Below, one piece after another: positions 1 to 12,900 of a DNA stretch of 64,000 nucleotides (position 1 is its first letter; each line of letters opens with the position of its first letter). Position numbers and translations under genes: made by a program. Source of the DNA: Thermothelomyces thermophilus ATCC 42464 (Eukaryota > Ascomycota > Sordariomycetes > Sordariales > Chaetomiaceae); NCBI RefSeq assembly GCF_000226095.1, contig NC_016476.1:1364001-1428000 (forward strand), written 5' to 3'. The notes under the pieces were generated by a model. It was not told where the DNA came from and did no database searches. It was given only the letters and a program-made list of their open reading frames with translations.

Positions 1-1651
1 AAGGACTTAGGCCGCCTTAGCTACTTTAATAGGCGCTCGAGTATCCCTATAAACCAAGGATAGCTATTTACTAGCGCGTGGTAGAATAGGTAAAGGAGTA
101 ACTTATAGCTATAGAAGGATAAGGAAAGTCTTCAGGGTTATAGTAACAGTAACTAGTCAAGTAGGTACCTTTAGTAATACGACGGCTGCCTAGTTAGACC
201 AAGACGAAGCCAAGTAAGCCAGTATAGACACGGGAGACACGCTCGACCTAAGCCGCTAAAAAAGGATAGGCTTATTAGCGTCATCCTAACAATAATCCTA
301 CTAAATAGACTTAACCCCTACTATTCGAACGCTTAGGGCCTGAAGATCTTAAGCTAGTTCCTAGGTACCTGCTATAATTTATAGGCTAGGATGCGCTAGA
401 TACCGAAGTAAAAGCCTAGCAAAGGCGTTAGGCATCTAAGAAACGGCCCTTGCCTAAAGGAGACAGTAAAGCTAAGCAGGCTAGACATTATAAGGAACAT
501 AAGTAAGGTTTTAGGTCTAAATTTGCTAGTAGGAGCCTTAGGGCAAATTCAAAGGGGAAGTATAGACTAGGGCTAGAAGTTCTTAATATAACTAGAGGGA
601 TATAGGGTATAGTTTTGTTTTTCCGGTTCTATAGAGCTTTGCTATATATAATAGGTATAAATAAGGGTTACCTATCTAGGGGTACCAAACAGACAGACAA
701 GGACAATAGATAGCTTTTAACACTCGTCTACTCTAATAGATTAGAGTGACGGGATGTGGTTCTTCTTTCTTTTGTAAGTTAGAGTACCTTTTTCTATATA
801 AGTAGACTCTTCTACGTCTGTCTAGAGGGATATCGTTGTCGCCACCTTCGCTCCTATCGTCGTTGCCGTCCAGATGGTCGGACTTGCCTACTGTGACCGC
901 GAATACTCGGATGCCCTGGACTTTTTGAGCCGAAGCTCCTCCCTATCTGACTAGACGGAGGTTTGGTTCTGGAGGTGCTAAGTGGTGCCCTGGAGGGTTG
1001 GCACTAGCTTAATAGCTAAGGCTTTAAATTTGGCTTACTAACGAAATAGCTAATCTTTATAGGATCTTTACTATTACCTCGAATCTTTTAAAGCTTAATT
1101 CTCTTACTAGGATAAGAAAAGCTAAGCTTTAAGCTTCTATATAAAGCTATTACCTTTCCTTATTTAATATATTAACTGTTACTATACCTATTACCTAGAG
1201 ATAGAAGAAAGAATGGTATAGCTAGCGTTATAGATCTAGCATAGCTTCTAATAACCGAATTATAGTTAGACTACCCTCTTTTTACTACTAACTTAAGATT
1301 AACTATATTATATGCTTAATATATTACGTTTCCGTATATTATCGTCCTACTATTAAACTGGACCTATAACGAAGCTGCTATTAGCCTTATAAGGCGCCTC
1401 TAACCTTACGTTAACCCTTACTCTTAAGATATGAAGTAGTAGCTTATATTTCTAATATAGAAAGGAAGGACATTTTATAAAAGATTGCCTAGAAATGGTA
1501 TAGGTTACCTCCTACTAATAAGGCTAATACCCTAATCGCTAGGGCTTAGGCCGTTTTTACTAAGGAAATAGGAGTCGCTTATAATAGACCCTAATACTAT
1601 AGGAATAGCTATAAAGGATGACCTAAAAAGAGAGTATATATATATAATAAA
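1..1651. repeat. RIP-degraded repeat, possibly LTR/gag part of a Gypsy element
   Basis: This stretch is very rich in TpA dinucleotides and has no long open frame, as expected of DNA mutated by RIP. About 620-840 looks like non-coding LTR-like sequence. About 850-1650 has the feel of a degraded gag region on the plus strand, ending where a LINE fragment begins at about 1652. Because a Gypsy pol fragment in the same orientation resumes after the LINE, both pieces may be one element split by the LINE insertion. That link is inference. I could not find a matching second LTR. Confidence 0.45.
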
Positions 1652-2352
1652 GGGTTAACCCCCCCTATAGATCCTATAAAGGAGGCTATAGGCTACGGAA
1701 CTAGCCATAATGGCTAGCTAGAGCAACCGCTAGAGGGCCGACCAAGCCGGTAAGAGGATATAGCGCGTGTTAGACAAGGACTCCCTGCGCCTGGTTTTTA
1801 CAGGGGAAGGCCTACAACGGCACCAAAGCCTATCGAAGGCCTAGAGCTCCCTACTAGTACAGGCCTATATAGAGGCTATCGGCCTCCGTAACTTCCTATT
1901 TAGGGTTCAAGTCCCAGGGGTCAGTACCCCTTACTATGCCTATGGCCAGGGGAGAGAGACTATAGAGCACCTGGTTATATAGTGCCCAAACCTACCAAGA
2001 AGCCGAACGTGGGAATCCTAGGAAATACGGTCGCAAAGGGACCTAGACCTCGTTTTGCAGGGTATAGGGGCCTGTAACCATCGTTTGGCAAGGAAGGTTC
2101 TACAGTGGCTAATGGACCTAGGGAGGCTCCCGGAATACCGCCTTGTAAAGAGGCTAGACCGGGAAGGAAGGCCTCTTTAGGGCCATTCTAGCTACTTCTC
2201 CTTTTCTTTGTAGTGTATTAGTATTCTGGATCAGGCGTTAAAGGAGGGACAGAGGTTTTTATCTAGCCTATTAGGTACGGTTTCCTTTATATATAACTAG
2301 AGAGGTTCTAGCATACTTATTAGTATAATGGTATAGGACTAATAATAATAAT
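1652..2352 (+). mobile_element. LINE (Tad-like) 3' fragment, copy A
   Basis: This is a 5'-truncated non-LTR retrotransposon of about 700 bp on the plus strand. It matches the inverse complement of 4527-5250, where the 3' end of a longer copy lies. The degraded frame at about 1905-1990 encodes the C-terminal zf-RVT-like region that follows reverse transcriptase in Tad/I-type elements, a Gly-Arg-Glu-Thr-Ile-Glu-His-Leu stretch before a Cys-Pro. The element ends in short AAT repeats at 2341-2352, a common LINE tail form. The AT-rich flanks prevent a clear target duplication. It is heavily RIP-mutated and cannot encode protein. Confidence 0.75.
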
Positions 2353-4526
2353 ATATATATATATATATATAGCTATTATAATAAACGTATATAAAGGTAT
2401 TTTAATAATAGTAGATCTAGATTTTTATATAAAAGTAAATATTGTAGACTTTGACCTTATTTAGAAATACTAACTAAAATAACTTGCTTATATTCTACCT
2501 ATAATTTAATGGTTTAATAAAACGGTTATAGCATCCTATAAGGTATATCAAGTACCAATTATACTAACTAACGAATATAGAACTATACGTTAATATAATT
2601 ACCCCTATATTACTATTAGCTATAATGCCAAAACCTTACTAGTCTTGTTAGGAATACCTATACTTAGTAATCTTACTATCTTATTATTCCCGATGGAGAA
2701 TTACTAGTAGTTTCTGCCAGAAACTAAGATAGCCTAACTCCAGTACCCTAAAAGAATGGAAAAGGACTGCCGAAGGGGAGCTAGGGTCTTTATATTAACT
2801 ACTCTTTTAGATATCCCTATAGATCCATTCCCTGATAAGGAAGAACCAAAACCCTTAGGAAACCTAGAAGAAATTCCCCCTAAGCTATAAGACTTTACTA
2901 ACATAATAGATATAATAAATTCGAGCATCCTTCCTTTGTTTAAAGTAACTAACCATAAGATCGATCTATAACTAGGGGCGACTCCTCTAGTTAGACTAAT
3001 TTACCCCCTATCCTAGTATAAACTTAGTATACTATAGGAATACTTAGATAAAAACCTCGCCAAAGGGAGGATTCGACCTTCTAAGAGTTTAGTAGCTAGC
3101 CTGGTCCTATTTATACCTAAAAAAGATAGAAGCCTTTGTCTTTATATTAATTACTAAGGACTTAATATAATTACCTAGAAGAATTGCTATCTATTACCCC
3201 TTATTTCGGAGATTCTTGACTATGCTTCTAGTACTTAATTTTTTACTAAGCTTAATATTAAGGATGCTTACTACTAGATTTAAGTATAAGAAGGGAATAA
3301 ATAGAAAACCACCTTTCGAACTTGCTATAGATTATTTAAGTACTTAGTTATACCATTTGGTCTAATAAATACGTTAGCCACTTTTTAGAATTATATTTAT
3401 TAAGTATTAGGTAGACTACCTGACGAATTTTATATAGTTTATTTAGATAATATCTTAATTTTTTCACCTAACCGTGAAACGTATACGAAATATATCTAAA
3501 AGGTCCTCGAATAACTATAGAATATATAGCTATATTACAAACCTAGTAAATGTTCATTTTATAAGGACTAAGTTAACTTCCTTAGATTTATAGTAAATCG
3601 GCAAGGAATTATAATAGACCTAGTATAAATTGAAACGATAGAGAAATGGCCGGAACCCTAGACCTATTATAATATTTAGGTATTTCTCGGATTTATTAAT
3701 TTTTATCGGAAATTCATTCGCAATTTTTTACAGATTACCTACCCCCTAACAAGTCTACTAAAGGGGCTAGAAAAGGGAAAGAAACTAGGAGGAATCTAGT
3801 TTAACCTTAAAGAATAAAAAGCATTTTAAGAAATTAAAAACCATTTTAAATTGGCACCGGTTCTCCGGCATTTCAATCCTAAAAAGCTAATAACTATCGA
3901 AATAGACGCTTCTACGTTTACGATAAGGGCCGTCTTATTATAGTAAGTAGAAGACTCTTGAAAACATCCTATTATATTCTAGTCGGCTAAGTTCTTAGGA
4001 CTAGCCTGCTACTATAGCACTCCTAACAAGGAAATAATGGTAATTATAGAAAGCTTTAAGCATTAGTAACACTATTTAATAGGAAATCCCTACGAAATTA
4101 TAGTCTATTCGGATTATAATAATTTATAAGGATTTATAAGATAAACCTAACTTAATAGTCATTAAGCTAGATAGTATATATATCTCTTAGGCTTTGATTT
4201 TACTATTAAGTACTAGCTAGGAAAGTAAAACCTTATAGATAGCCCTTTAAAAAGACTAGATTATGAAAAAGATAATTCTCTTAGGAACTAAGAATAGTTA
4301 CCTATAATCTAAAGGAAGATAGTGAACTATAAAAAGGTATAAGAAGTATAAAGAGTTTTATAATCTTTTTAATATTAGATTAGAATCTAGTTATTAAAAG
4401 TTAATCTAAAAGGGTTATATAATATAGAACGAGTATACCTCGAAAGGAAGGTAATTATATTATAAAGATAGGCTAAAGAGATAATAGGACTAGAATTAGC
4501 TTCTGCTATCTAGCCATTATAAATAC
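2353..4526 (+). mobile_element. Gypsy-type LTR retrotransposon pol fragment (fossil)
   Basis: The plus strand carries a degraded Ty3/Gypsy pol region. A protease-like part lies near 2500-2690, reverse transcriptase at about 2940-3720 and RNase H at about 3840-4200. No LTRs were found at its ends. It is bounded on both sides by LINE 3' tails pointing inward. It is broken many times over in the pattern expected of RIP. Age cannot be read from divergence because RIP changes DNA quickly. Confidence 0.75.
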
Positions 4527-7500
4527 TTATTATTATTATTATTATTATTAGTCCTATATCGCTATGCTAATAAGCATGCTAGAGCCTCTCTAGTTATATA
4601 TAAAGGAAACTATACCTAATAGGCCAGGTAAAAACCTCTGTCCTGCCTCTAACGCCTAATCCGGAGTACCAATACACTACAAAGAAAAGGAGAAGTGGCT
4701 AGAATAGCCCTATAGAGGCCTCCTCTCCTAGTCTAACCTCCTTACAAGGTAGTATTTCGGGGGCCTCCCCAGGTCTATTAGCCACTGTAGAACCCTCCTT
4801 GCCAAACAATGGTTATAGGTCCCTATACCCTATAGAACGAGGTCTAGGTCCCTTTACGACCGTATTTCCTAGGATTCCTACGTTCGGCTTCTTAGTAGGT
4901 TCGGGCACCATACGACTAGGTGCTCTATAGTTTTCCTCCCCTGGCTATAGGCATAGTAAGGGGTACTGACCCCTAGGACTTGAACCCTAAAAAGGAAGTC
5001 ACGGAGGCTAATAGCCCCTATACAGGCCTATACTAGTAGGGAGCTCTAGGCCTTTATTAGGCCTTAGTACCTTTATAGGCCTTCCCCTATAAAAACTAGG
5101 CACAGAGGGTCCTTGTCTGACATGCGCTATATCCTCCTACCGGCTTGGTCGGCCCTCTACCGGTTGCTCTAACTAGCTAACACGGCTAGTTCTATAGCCT
5201 ATAGCCTTCTTTATAGGGTCTATAGGGGGGGTTAACCCCCTCTATAGCCCTCCTAAACCTACTACCGGACCGTCGACCCTACTACTTCTAGGGCTATAGG
5301 CTTCGGCTCCCGGCCCCTTGCCCTAGCCCTCCTCTTTTAGAACCTCTGGCTTAGCCTATTATAGGCCTGTTAGATAAGGGCTCTTATAGGGACCTAGGAG
5401 GCCCCTAGACCTACCCTGGTCTATAAGAGCGGTTAGTCAAGTTTGGCTTCGAAGTTAGCTAGCCTCTTATTAAGATAGAGGTCCAGGGGTGGTACCTAGG
5501 CTTCTGTTTCGAGGCACTAGATAGGGGTAGCCTTATAGGCCCTAGTAACTACTCGAAGGGCCCTATATTAGGCCTTCGATAGTTCCCTAACAGGGCCTTC
5601 TAGCTTGCCCCCTAGCTTAGTAGGCTTGTAGAAGTTCGAGGCCCTATAAGCTAGGGCGTTATAGATACACTTAGTGTAGACCTCGCGGGCCTATAGGAGG
5701 CCAGGGCCCTAGGTCTTCGTAATAAGCCTGGTTAGGGCAAACTCCTAGGTTTCTAGCTTCTTAGCTACCTTTACGTAGTAGGGGCCCTACTATAGCCTCT
5801 AGTCTAGCCAGACCCTAAGGAATCTAGCCGACTTCGACAGGGCTATAGTGGTAGTACCCCTTCTAGGCTATAGGAGCTCTAGTGGTCACGACCACTATTT
5901 CCGGCCCCTGTTAAAGTGGATAAGCTTGCACTTTTCCGGGGCAAAAGCTATACCCCAGGTCCTTGCCTACTAAAGGCAGGCCTTCTAGGCCCTCTATAGC
6001 TAACTATTATAGGCCTCCTCGGCCTTCCTAAAGGCTAGGAGGTTAGTATCGTCGGTGAAGCCTATCAAACTGACCATAGGGCTAGCCCGGTAGATAGCCT
6101 AGTAAAGGAAGGCTATATAGAGGATAAATAATATAGGGGAGAGGGGTAACCCCTATAGGACCCTAGCCCTTACTACTATATCCTCCGTTTCCTAGCTATC
6201 GAAGTAAAGGATAGCCACCCTATCCTATAGCTACTCCCTAACCTAGACCACTAACCACTTTGGGAAGCCCTAGCTCTATAAAGTAGCTAGTAGCCGGATG
6301 TAATTAATAGTATCGAAAGCCCCTAAGATGTTAAGCTATAGAAGGGAGGTAGCTACCTTATACCTCTAGGCCTCTTAGACCTAAGCTATAATAAGCTAGA
6401 TAGCTAGTTCTATAGACCTATATTCCTAGTTACCTATCTATTTGGCTAGTAGAAGCCTATAGGCCTCTATAACAGCCGTTACCTTCCGGGCGACTATAGC
6501 CTCTAACACCTTGCCTACTATTAGTAGAAGTATTATAGGCCTATAGCTACCTAGGGTAAAGTAGGCCTATAGGGGTTTACTAGGTTTATAGAGGACTACT
6601 ATCTTAGCCCTTTTAAACTAGGCTAGGAAATAGCCAAGCTATAGGCTTTCTAAGGCTAGTATAGCTAATATCTAGTAGAGTAGCTACCTATAGGCCTTTA
6701 ATAGACCTATGGGGAGGAGGTCCTCCCTTAAGGCCTTCTATAGGGCCGCTCTAGCTAGTATTACCCTAACTTTGCCTACTATAACCCCCTAGCTTATTTC
6801 GAACTTCGGCTCCTAATAGTCATTTAGATCTAGGTCGTCGATATTTGCTAGGTCCGCTTCTAGGTTCGGAAAGAACTTATTAGCTAGTGCTTTAGCCTTC
6901 TATTAGTAGGTTATAAGCCCTCCTTCGAAGGCCGGGAGCTTTAGAGGGTCGACCGGTAAGTAGCTTTATAGCCTTGCCTACCGCTCTAGCCTCTATAGCA
7001 GGTCCGGCCGGTTAGTCGCCTCCTATAGCGTAGCTCTCTAGCTTTTAGTCTTTACGGCCGTAATAGTCTTAGCCTAGTCCTATAGGGCCTGCTAGAGTAC
7101 TTCCTATATATAGGGGTTCAGGGTGCCCCTATAGGCTCTCTCTGCCTCCTTGGCCCTCTTCCGGGCCTCTTATACCTCCTTTGTCTACTATTAAGCTCGT
7201 TTGCTACCTATACTAGCCTTCTTTACTGGAGCCGAGACCGAAGCTATCTCCTTAAAGGCCTCTATAAGCCTATCAAAGGCCTATAGAAGCTTCTCTAGGC
7301 CCTAGAAGACAGGCCTAGCCCGGGCCGATACCTATCTACTAAGCTAAAGTAGGAGGTAGGCCGCCTCGGCCCGTACGACCTCCTTATCTAGGCTCTTCTA
7401 GTCCTACCCTTTACTAGCTAGTATAGGTCTATTAGTCCCTTAGAGGGAGACATTTAGGGCCTATAGGTAGTAGTCAGATTTCCTACATTCTATAATATCC

Positions 7501-9554
7501 CTATAGGTTACTTCTAGCCTGGCCAAGGCCTAGAATAGGTCTATCGTAAAAGGCCGGCTACGTTAGTCCCCCTAGGGGGCCCTAGTAACCTGGCTATAGG
7601 GCGTATATAGGTCGAGGTCTTACTAGTCTATAAGGCTAAGGAGGTCCCTAGCCCTTAGGCTAAGCCTATTAAATAGGTCCTAGACTAGGTAATAGAGGTT
7701 AAAGTTATCTATAAGAACTAGGGGGTAGGTTAGCCAAGATAGGGCTAGTAGGTCCTATAAGAGGGCTTGCTCCCCCTTATTATTATAGACTAACTAGAGC
7801 TCGAACCCCCTCTCTCCTAAGGCTAGAAAGGTTACCTTATACTAGTTCTCCTTTGCTAAATAGTCCTACTAGCTAACTAGGAAGCGCTTAGCTACTAGAA
7901 TAGCTATCTTGCCCTTAGGCTTATAAACTAGGTAGTATTTCAAAGCCTAGGAGCAGTATGTTAACCCTATAAATCGGTTGATCTATGGTTCCTAGATAGC
8001 TAGTAGGTCGTATTTAGCCTCCTCTAATAGAACCTTAAGGGCCTATTTATTACCTTAGGTATTCTATTAAAGAATCTTAATTTATATTTAAGGTAGTTAG
8101 AGTAGAGGCCAAGGGTATAGTAATTAGCTTTATAGCCGTTACCCCTTCGGCCGGCTATAAAAAGGAAGGGGTTCTAGGTTATAGAAAGGAGATATAGGTC
8201 TATCGGGCGTCGAATAAGGCGCTCCTAGCCGCTTATTAGGCTAGGGTAGGCCTCCTATAAGGGCGTTTAGCCCTTGTTCGATAGTAGTTGTTATCTTCTA
8301 GCTAGTTATTAAACTCGAAAGCTACCCTCTAGTATAGTTACTTTAATGGTTAGAAGGTTTAGGGTCTATACTAGTAGGCCTCCCTAGCCCTTTCCTAGGC
8401 CTTAACTTTCTTTAGGTAGCCCCTATACTAGGCTATATAAGGGCCCCTATAGGCTATATACCTATAAGGGAGTTAGTTAGAGTAGGTAGGGCACTAGGCC
8501 TCCCTAGCCTTCCCCCCCTCCCTATACGCCTTTGCTTTATAACGGCTATAATAGGCTAGCTGCTAGTAATACCGCTAGGTATAGCCAAAGCTCTAATACC
8601 TATAATACTACCTTAGCTCTAGAGTATTCTAGTAAGGCTTGTAATCTAATATCTAGGCATCCTAGAATACGCCCTTGTTATAGGCCTTCTAGGCCTCTTC
8701 AAGGTCCTATAGGCCCAGGAGTACTATAGCCTACTTCCTCTATAGGCTTTTTAGCAGCCGGAACTTGACCATTTTGATCGAGTATAGGCCTACGGCCCCT
8801 TTAAAGTCTTATTTGCTAACCCCTTATAGCTCCTCCTTCTGGACTCCCTTAGCTAGGACTATATAGGCCTTACTAACCTCCCTAGCCTCCTCTTTAAAGG
8901 CTATAGCTACCTATCGCTTATTAACCAAATACCAATCCTTAGTAGCCTTGTCCTTGAAGACTATTACTATATCCCTGCTTAGGAGCTTCCTAGTCGTAAC
9001 AGCTCCCTAGTAGCTAGAAGCCCTATTAACTGCTTAGAATATCTTGGCCGGGGTTCGGGCTTTAAGGTCCTCCCGTAGGCTTATATTCCGTATCGTAACC
9101 TCTTATAAGGCCCGTAACGGCACCGCCTTGGCCAACGGCAGGCCTCCCTAGGGGCCTATTGCCCCCTATTATAAGCCTATAGCCACTTGCGCCTAGGTAA
9201 GGTAGGGGGTAGCCTTAAAGGCTTCTTTAAGCCCCTTTTTGACTTCCTTAGCTACAAGTTCCTATAGGTTCGGAACTAGGCCTATAATAGTAGTTATAAG
9301 GCTCTATAAGAGCCTATTAGCAAGGTCCTATACCTTGCCCTATTTAGGGCTTGGCATAAGGTCGACTAGTTATACGATAAAACCCTTTAGTTCTTTAATA
9401 TCCAGGGTAGGATAGGCCTATAATAGGCCCCCCTTTAATTGGTTCGAAGCTATAGGCCTCCTTACTTAGTAGCTTAGTAGTAGGCTTTAAATCGACGTTA
9501 CGTTTAGGGGCGCTAGGTAGCCTATACGGTGAAAATTTTAATAGGCGTACAAGG
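4527..9554 (-). mobile_element. LINE (Tad-like), near full-length RIP-mutated copy B
   Basis: A minus-strand non-LTR retrotransposon of about 5 kb. Reading 5' to 3' on the minus strand, an ORF1-like region lies at about 9350-8500, an AP-endonuclease region near 8100-7600 with a recognisable Asp-Asn-Phe-Asn-Leu (from the family's D-F-N-L block), and reverse transcriptase around 7000-5500. The RT catalytic box survives as F-T-D-D-T-N near 6035-6070. The zf-RVT-like C-terminus is at about 4905-5000, and the element ends in TTA repeats at 4527-4551 (TAA on its own strand). Copy A repeats its last 700 bp in inverse orientation. Many TAG and TAA codons in the RIP context make it non-coding. Its 5' boundary is uncertain and may continue beyond the Gypsy insertion at 17051. 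Confidence 0.75.
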
Positions 9555-9559
9555 TATAG
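9555..9559. repeat. Target-site duplication, left copy (TATAG)
   Basis: The five bases next to the left LTR are TATAG. The five bases beyond the right LTR (17051-17055) are TGTGG. They differ only by two G-to-A transitions, as RIP would produce, so I read them as one original 5-bp duplication. Five bp is the usual size for Gypsy elements. Confidence 0.65.
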
Positions 9560-9978
9560 TGTGACGAACCCAACTCAGACTTCTTCTAAAAGGATCTAGA
9601 CGGAGGTAGGTAAAGCAGGACAAGCAGGCAGGTCGTCTGAGGGATTCGGTAAAGCCAAAGGGTTTATAACAACACTTAGAGTTGTCTCTTATAGTAATCA
9701 GCAATGCTTGGTATAAGTACTGTGATTATGATTGTTACCACTGGTGAACTCCTAGAGTCTACTATAACGAGTGACTATTTATATGTATATATAATCCTAG
9801 TGATCATTCCTAATCACGGTGATCGTGAGTGATCGTATAGTGGTGATTACCCTAATCACTAGTAAGCATAGTGATCACTATACTTCCTATGCTGTAATTG
9901 GTCCTTTCGTTCCTTTGACTTGATTGGCCTATTTGTGCTAGTAGCTTAGGCGGTATCTGTATGTATATTTCTGTGACA
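9560..9978 (-). repeat. Downstream (3') LTR of the Gypsy element
   Basis: 419 bp, aligned without gaps by eye to 16632-17050. On the coding strand it begins TGTCACAG and ends CGTCACA. The middle (about 9800-9880) is a cluster of GTGATC/GATCAC-like words of alternating orientation, probably part of the U3 control region. Confidence 0.9.
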
Positions 9979-12900
9979 CGATGCCCTCCCTCTGAGGCTT
10001 TCGACCCGAAAGCCCTCTTTAGGCCGTCTTAAATAGCGCTAACATCCCTTACGTTCCTTATATATGTTTTTCTCCTTAGCCTCTTGTTGCCCTTTGTACT
10101 GTTAGTTATACTGTCTAACACGTATAGATCCCTAGCATCTATTCGTTATAAGCGTTTAGCTTAGTTTATTTCCAATTATAGGTTTGTAGTGATAGCGTAT
10201 TCTTATTATATAGAGTATAACCAAGTGTATAAAATGATTGAAAAATCTCGTCGCTACGAGGCTTACGTGTGTCGGGGTCGTACTTATAATGGTTCTGGTG
10301 TTCTAGTTTCTTCTTATAAGTTCCTATTTCCTTACGAGAGCACATCTCTGATTGTAACGTAGTAGATCGTATCATACGCGAGTAACGTCGTTTGAAGGCT
10401 GAAGAGAAAGAGGCCGAAGCCTTGCTACGAGAATATTAATACAAAGCTTCCGAGGCGTTAGCCTGTCTTACTTAGGTCTGTAAATAACGAGAGTTCCTAG
10501 TAGAGAAGGGGGTAGACATGGTTATACGGGGTTTATCGAATCTAGACGAATTAGAGGCGGTAGAATAGCAGGAATCGGGGGCCGTTGTGTAGCTTAACGG
10601 TGGCGTTAACGTTATTAACTAGGGCGCTGTTTTTGGTTCTGTCCTAGATTTGCCTTTGGCCGATCCGGGTTCTGCTAATAGAACTGTTCTAGTTTCTTAG
10701 GGTAATTTAAATTCTTAATAGGTTCCTATAAGTTATCTTCTAGTCTGAAATTAAGCTATTTGATTAGGTACTATAGTTCCCTGTTAATAATATATAAATC
10801 TAGAATTTCTTCGACGTCCTATTCTTCCTCTTTATCCTCTGCTTCGATGTACGTAGTAACCTTAGCGTTCTTTGGTACTAGTTCGAGAAGTGAAATATAA
10901 AAAACATCTGTCTATAGTCATATAGATGATAATAACGATAGTTAGTAGTTAGATGTCGAAATTCGTTCTTTAATAACGAAGGGTCTGACCTTCTTAAAGT
11001 CTAGCTTTATACTTAGTCGTTTAGTTTATAAGTTCCGTATAATTAAGTAGACTTTGTCTCCCCTCTCTAAGCAAGGTCCCTCGAGCCTATGTTTGTCATA
11101 GTAGTTCTTCATTCTAGTCTTGACAAACTCGAGTTCCTTTTTAAGCTTTTTATATAGTACGTATATTTGTTCCGCTTTGACTACTACTCTCGGCACTATA
11201 ACCTCTAGTCCTTGCCTAAGGTCTACTTTATATCCGTAGTTCGCGAAGAACGGTATGACTTTGGTCGTTTCCATTAGTGTCGTATTATAAGTGAGTTATA
11301 CTATTAGCAATAGTATGACCTAGTTATCTTGCTAGTAGTTGATGTAAGAACGGAGATACTACTCGATAACTTGGTTTAGTTACTCCGTTTGTCTATCAGT
11401 CTGTAGGTGATATACCGTTAATAGCTTGCTATTAATACCTAATCGTTATATTAACGCTTGCCAGAACTTTGACGCGAACTTCGTATCTCTGTCGGTGATC
11501 TATTCTTATAGCTAAGTATATACTAATATAACTTGCCGATAAATTATATCTGCTAACTGTTCCGCTATCTAGGACTCCTTATAGGGAAAGAAGTATACCT
11601 ACTTAGTCAGGCGATCTACTATAGTAAGAATACTATCATAGGTTACTCTTATAGCTATATCCTTAGATTCTAGCAGCTTTATAATAAAGTCTATTATAAC
11701 TAAACTCTATAGTTTGTTAGCTATCGGCAGTGGCTAAAGTGGCCTATACAGCTTATATCATACCGTTTTGCTCCGATTACAAATGTCGCAGTTCCGTATA
11801 ACTTCCTTAACTCGTGCCGTTAATTGTGGAAAGTTATAGTGTTTTTTGACTTGTGCGACAGTCTTCGTAACTCCTTTATATCCTCCGAGTTTCGACTTGT
11901 AGAGTTCTCGAATCATTCGTAGCTGTTAATCTTTGTCGTAGATATACACTTTGCCTCGGTACCAGAGTTTTCCATCTCTTTCTTCCACTCCGTTAGGTAC
12001 TAGTGGTCTAGGTGCTGCTTGATACTGTGCCTCGTTAATCCTTTCTTCTTAAAAGATTATATAATATTCTAGGAACAAGTCAAGTAGATCGTCTTCTATA
12101 GGTATCTGCGTTTTGTAATATAGCGTTCTATCTGTTCGTTCCTTAAATAATGGTAATGTTATTTCTGTTCGTCCTTCTATATGATCCGTTCGTCGGCTTA
12201 AGATGTCTGCTCGTACGTTCTCTTTGCCCTTCTTATAGCAGATCTCAAAGTTAAATTCTATAAGGAATTCTGCCTATCGTATTTGTCGTCTGTTAAGCTC
12301 CTTCGTTATTATGAAGTATTATAGGTTTTTATAATCCGTATACACTTATACTAGTTTAATTGTGCCGCTAAGGTATAGTCGCCATTCCTTAAAAGCTTCG
12401 ATAATCGCAAATAGTTCCTTGTCGTAGATCGGATAATTAAGATATAGTCTATCGAGCTTCTTTGAAAAGAAGGCTATAGGATATAGCTTTCCTTGTCTAT
12501 CTCGTTATCCTAATTGTCCTCCGATGGTATAGTCTAAAGCGTCCGTTTCTACTTCAAATAGCTTCTTAGGGTCCGGTAGTACTAGTACTAGATCTTCGGT
12601 AATAGCGTCGCGGATTTGCGTAAATGCTTACTTATATTATTCTTCTTATTGGAATTTAGCGTTCTTCCTAGTAAGTTTGTATAAAGGTCATATAATCGCT
12701 TTAAAGTTCCTAATGAACATCCGGTAGAAGTTTATAAATCTGATGAAGCTTCGTACTTCTATAACTAACGTTGGTCGTAGCCAATTCTTAATAGCTTTAA
12801 CCTTTGAAGGTTCTATCCAGATTTGTCCTAGGGATATTTTATATCCCAGAAATACTGTTTTCCTAACGTAGAATTTACTCTTTTCCTTGTTAACTAATAG

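Noticed and set aside
1900-1925. B-box-like GGTTCAAGTCCC suggesting a tRNA
   Set aside because: It is part of the LINE 3' coding region, recurs in copy B, and has no cloverleaf around it.
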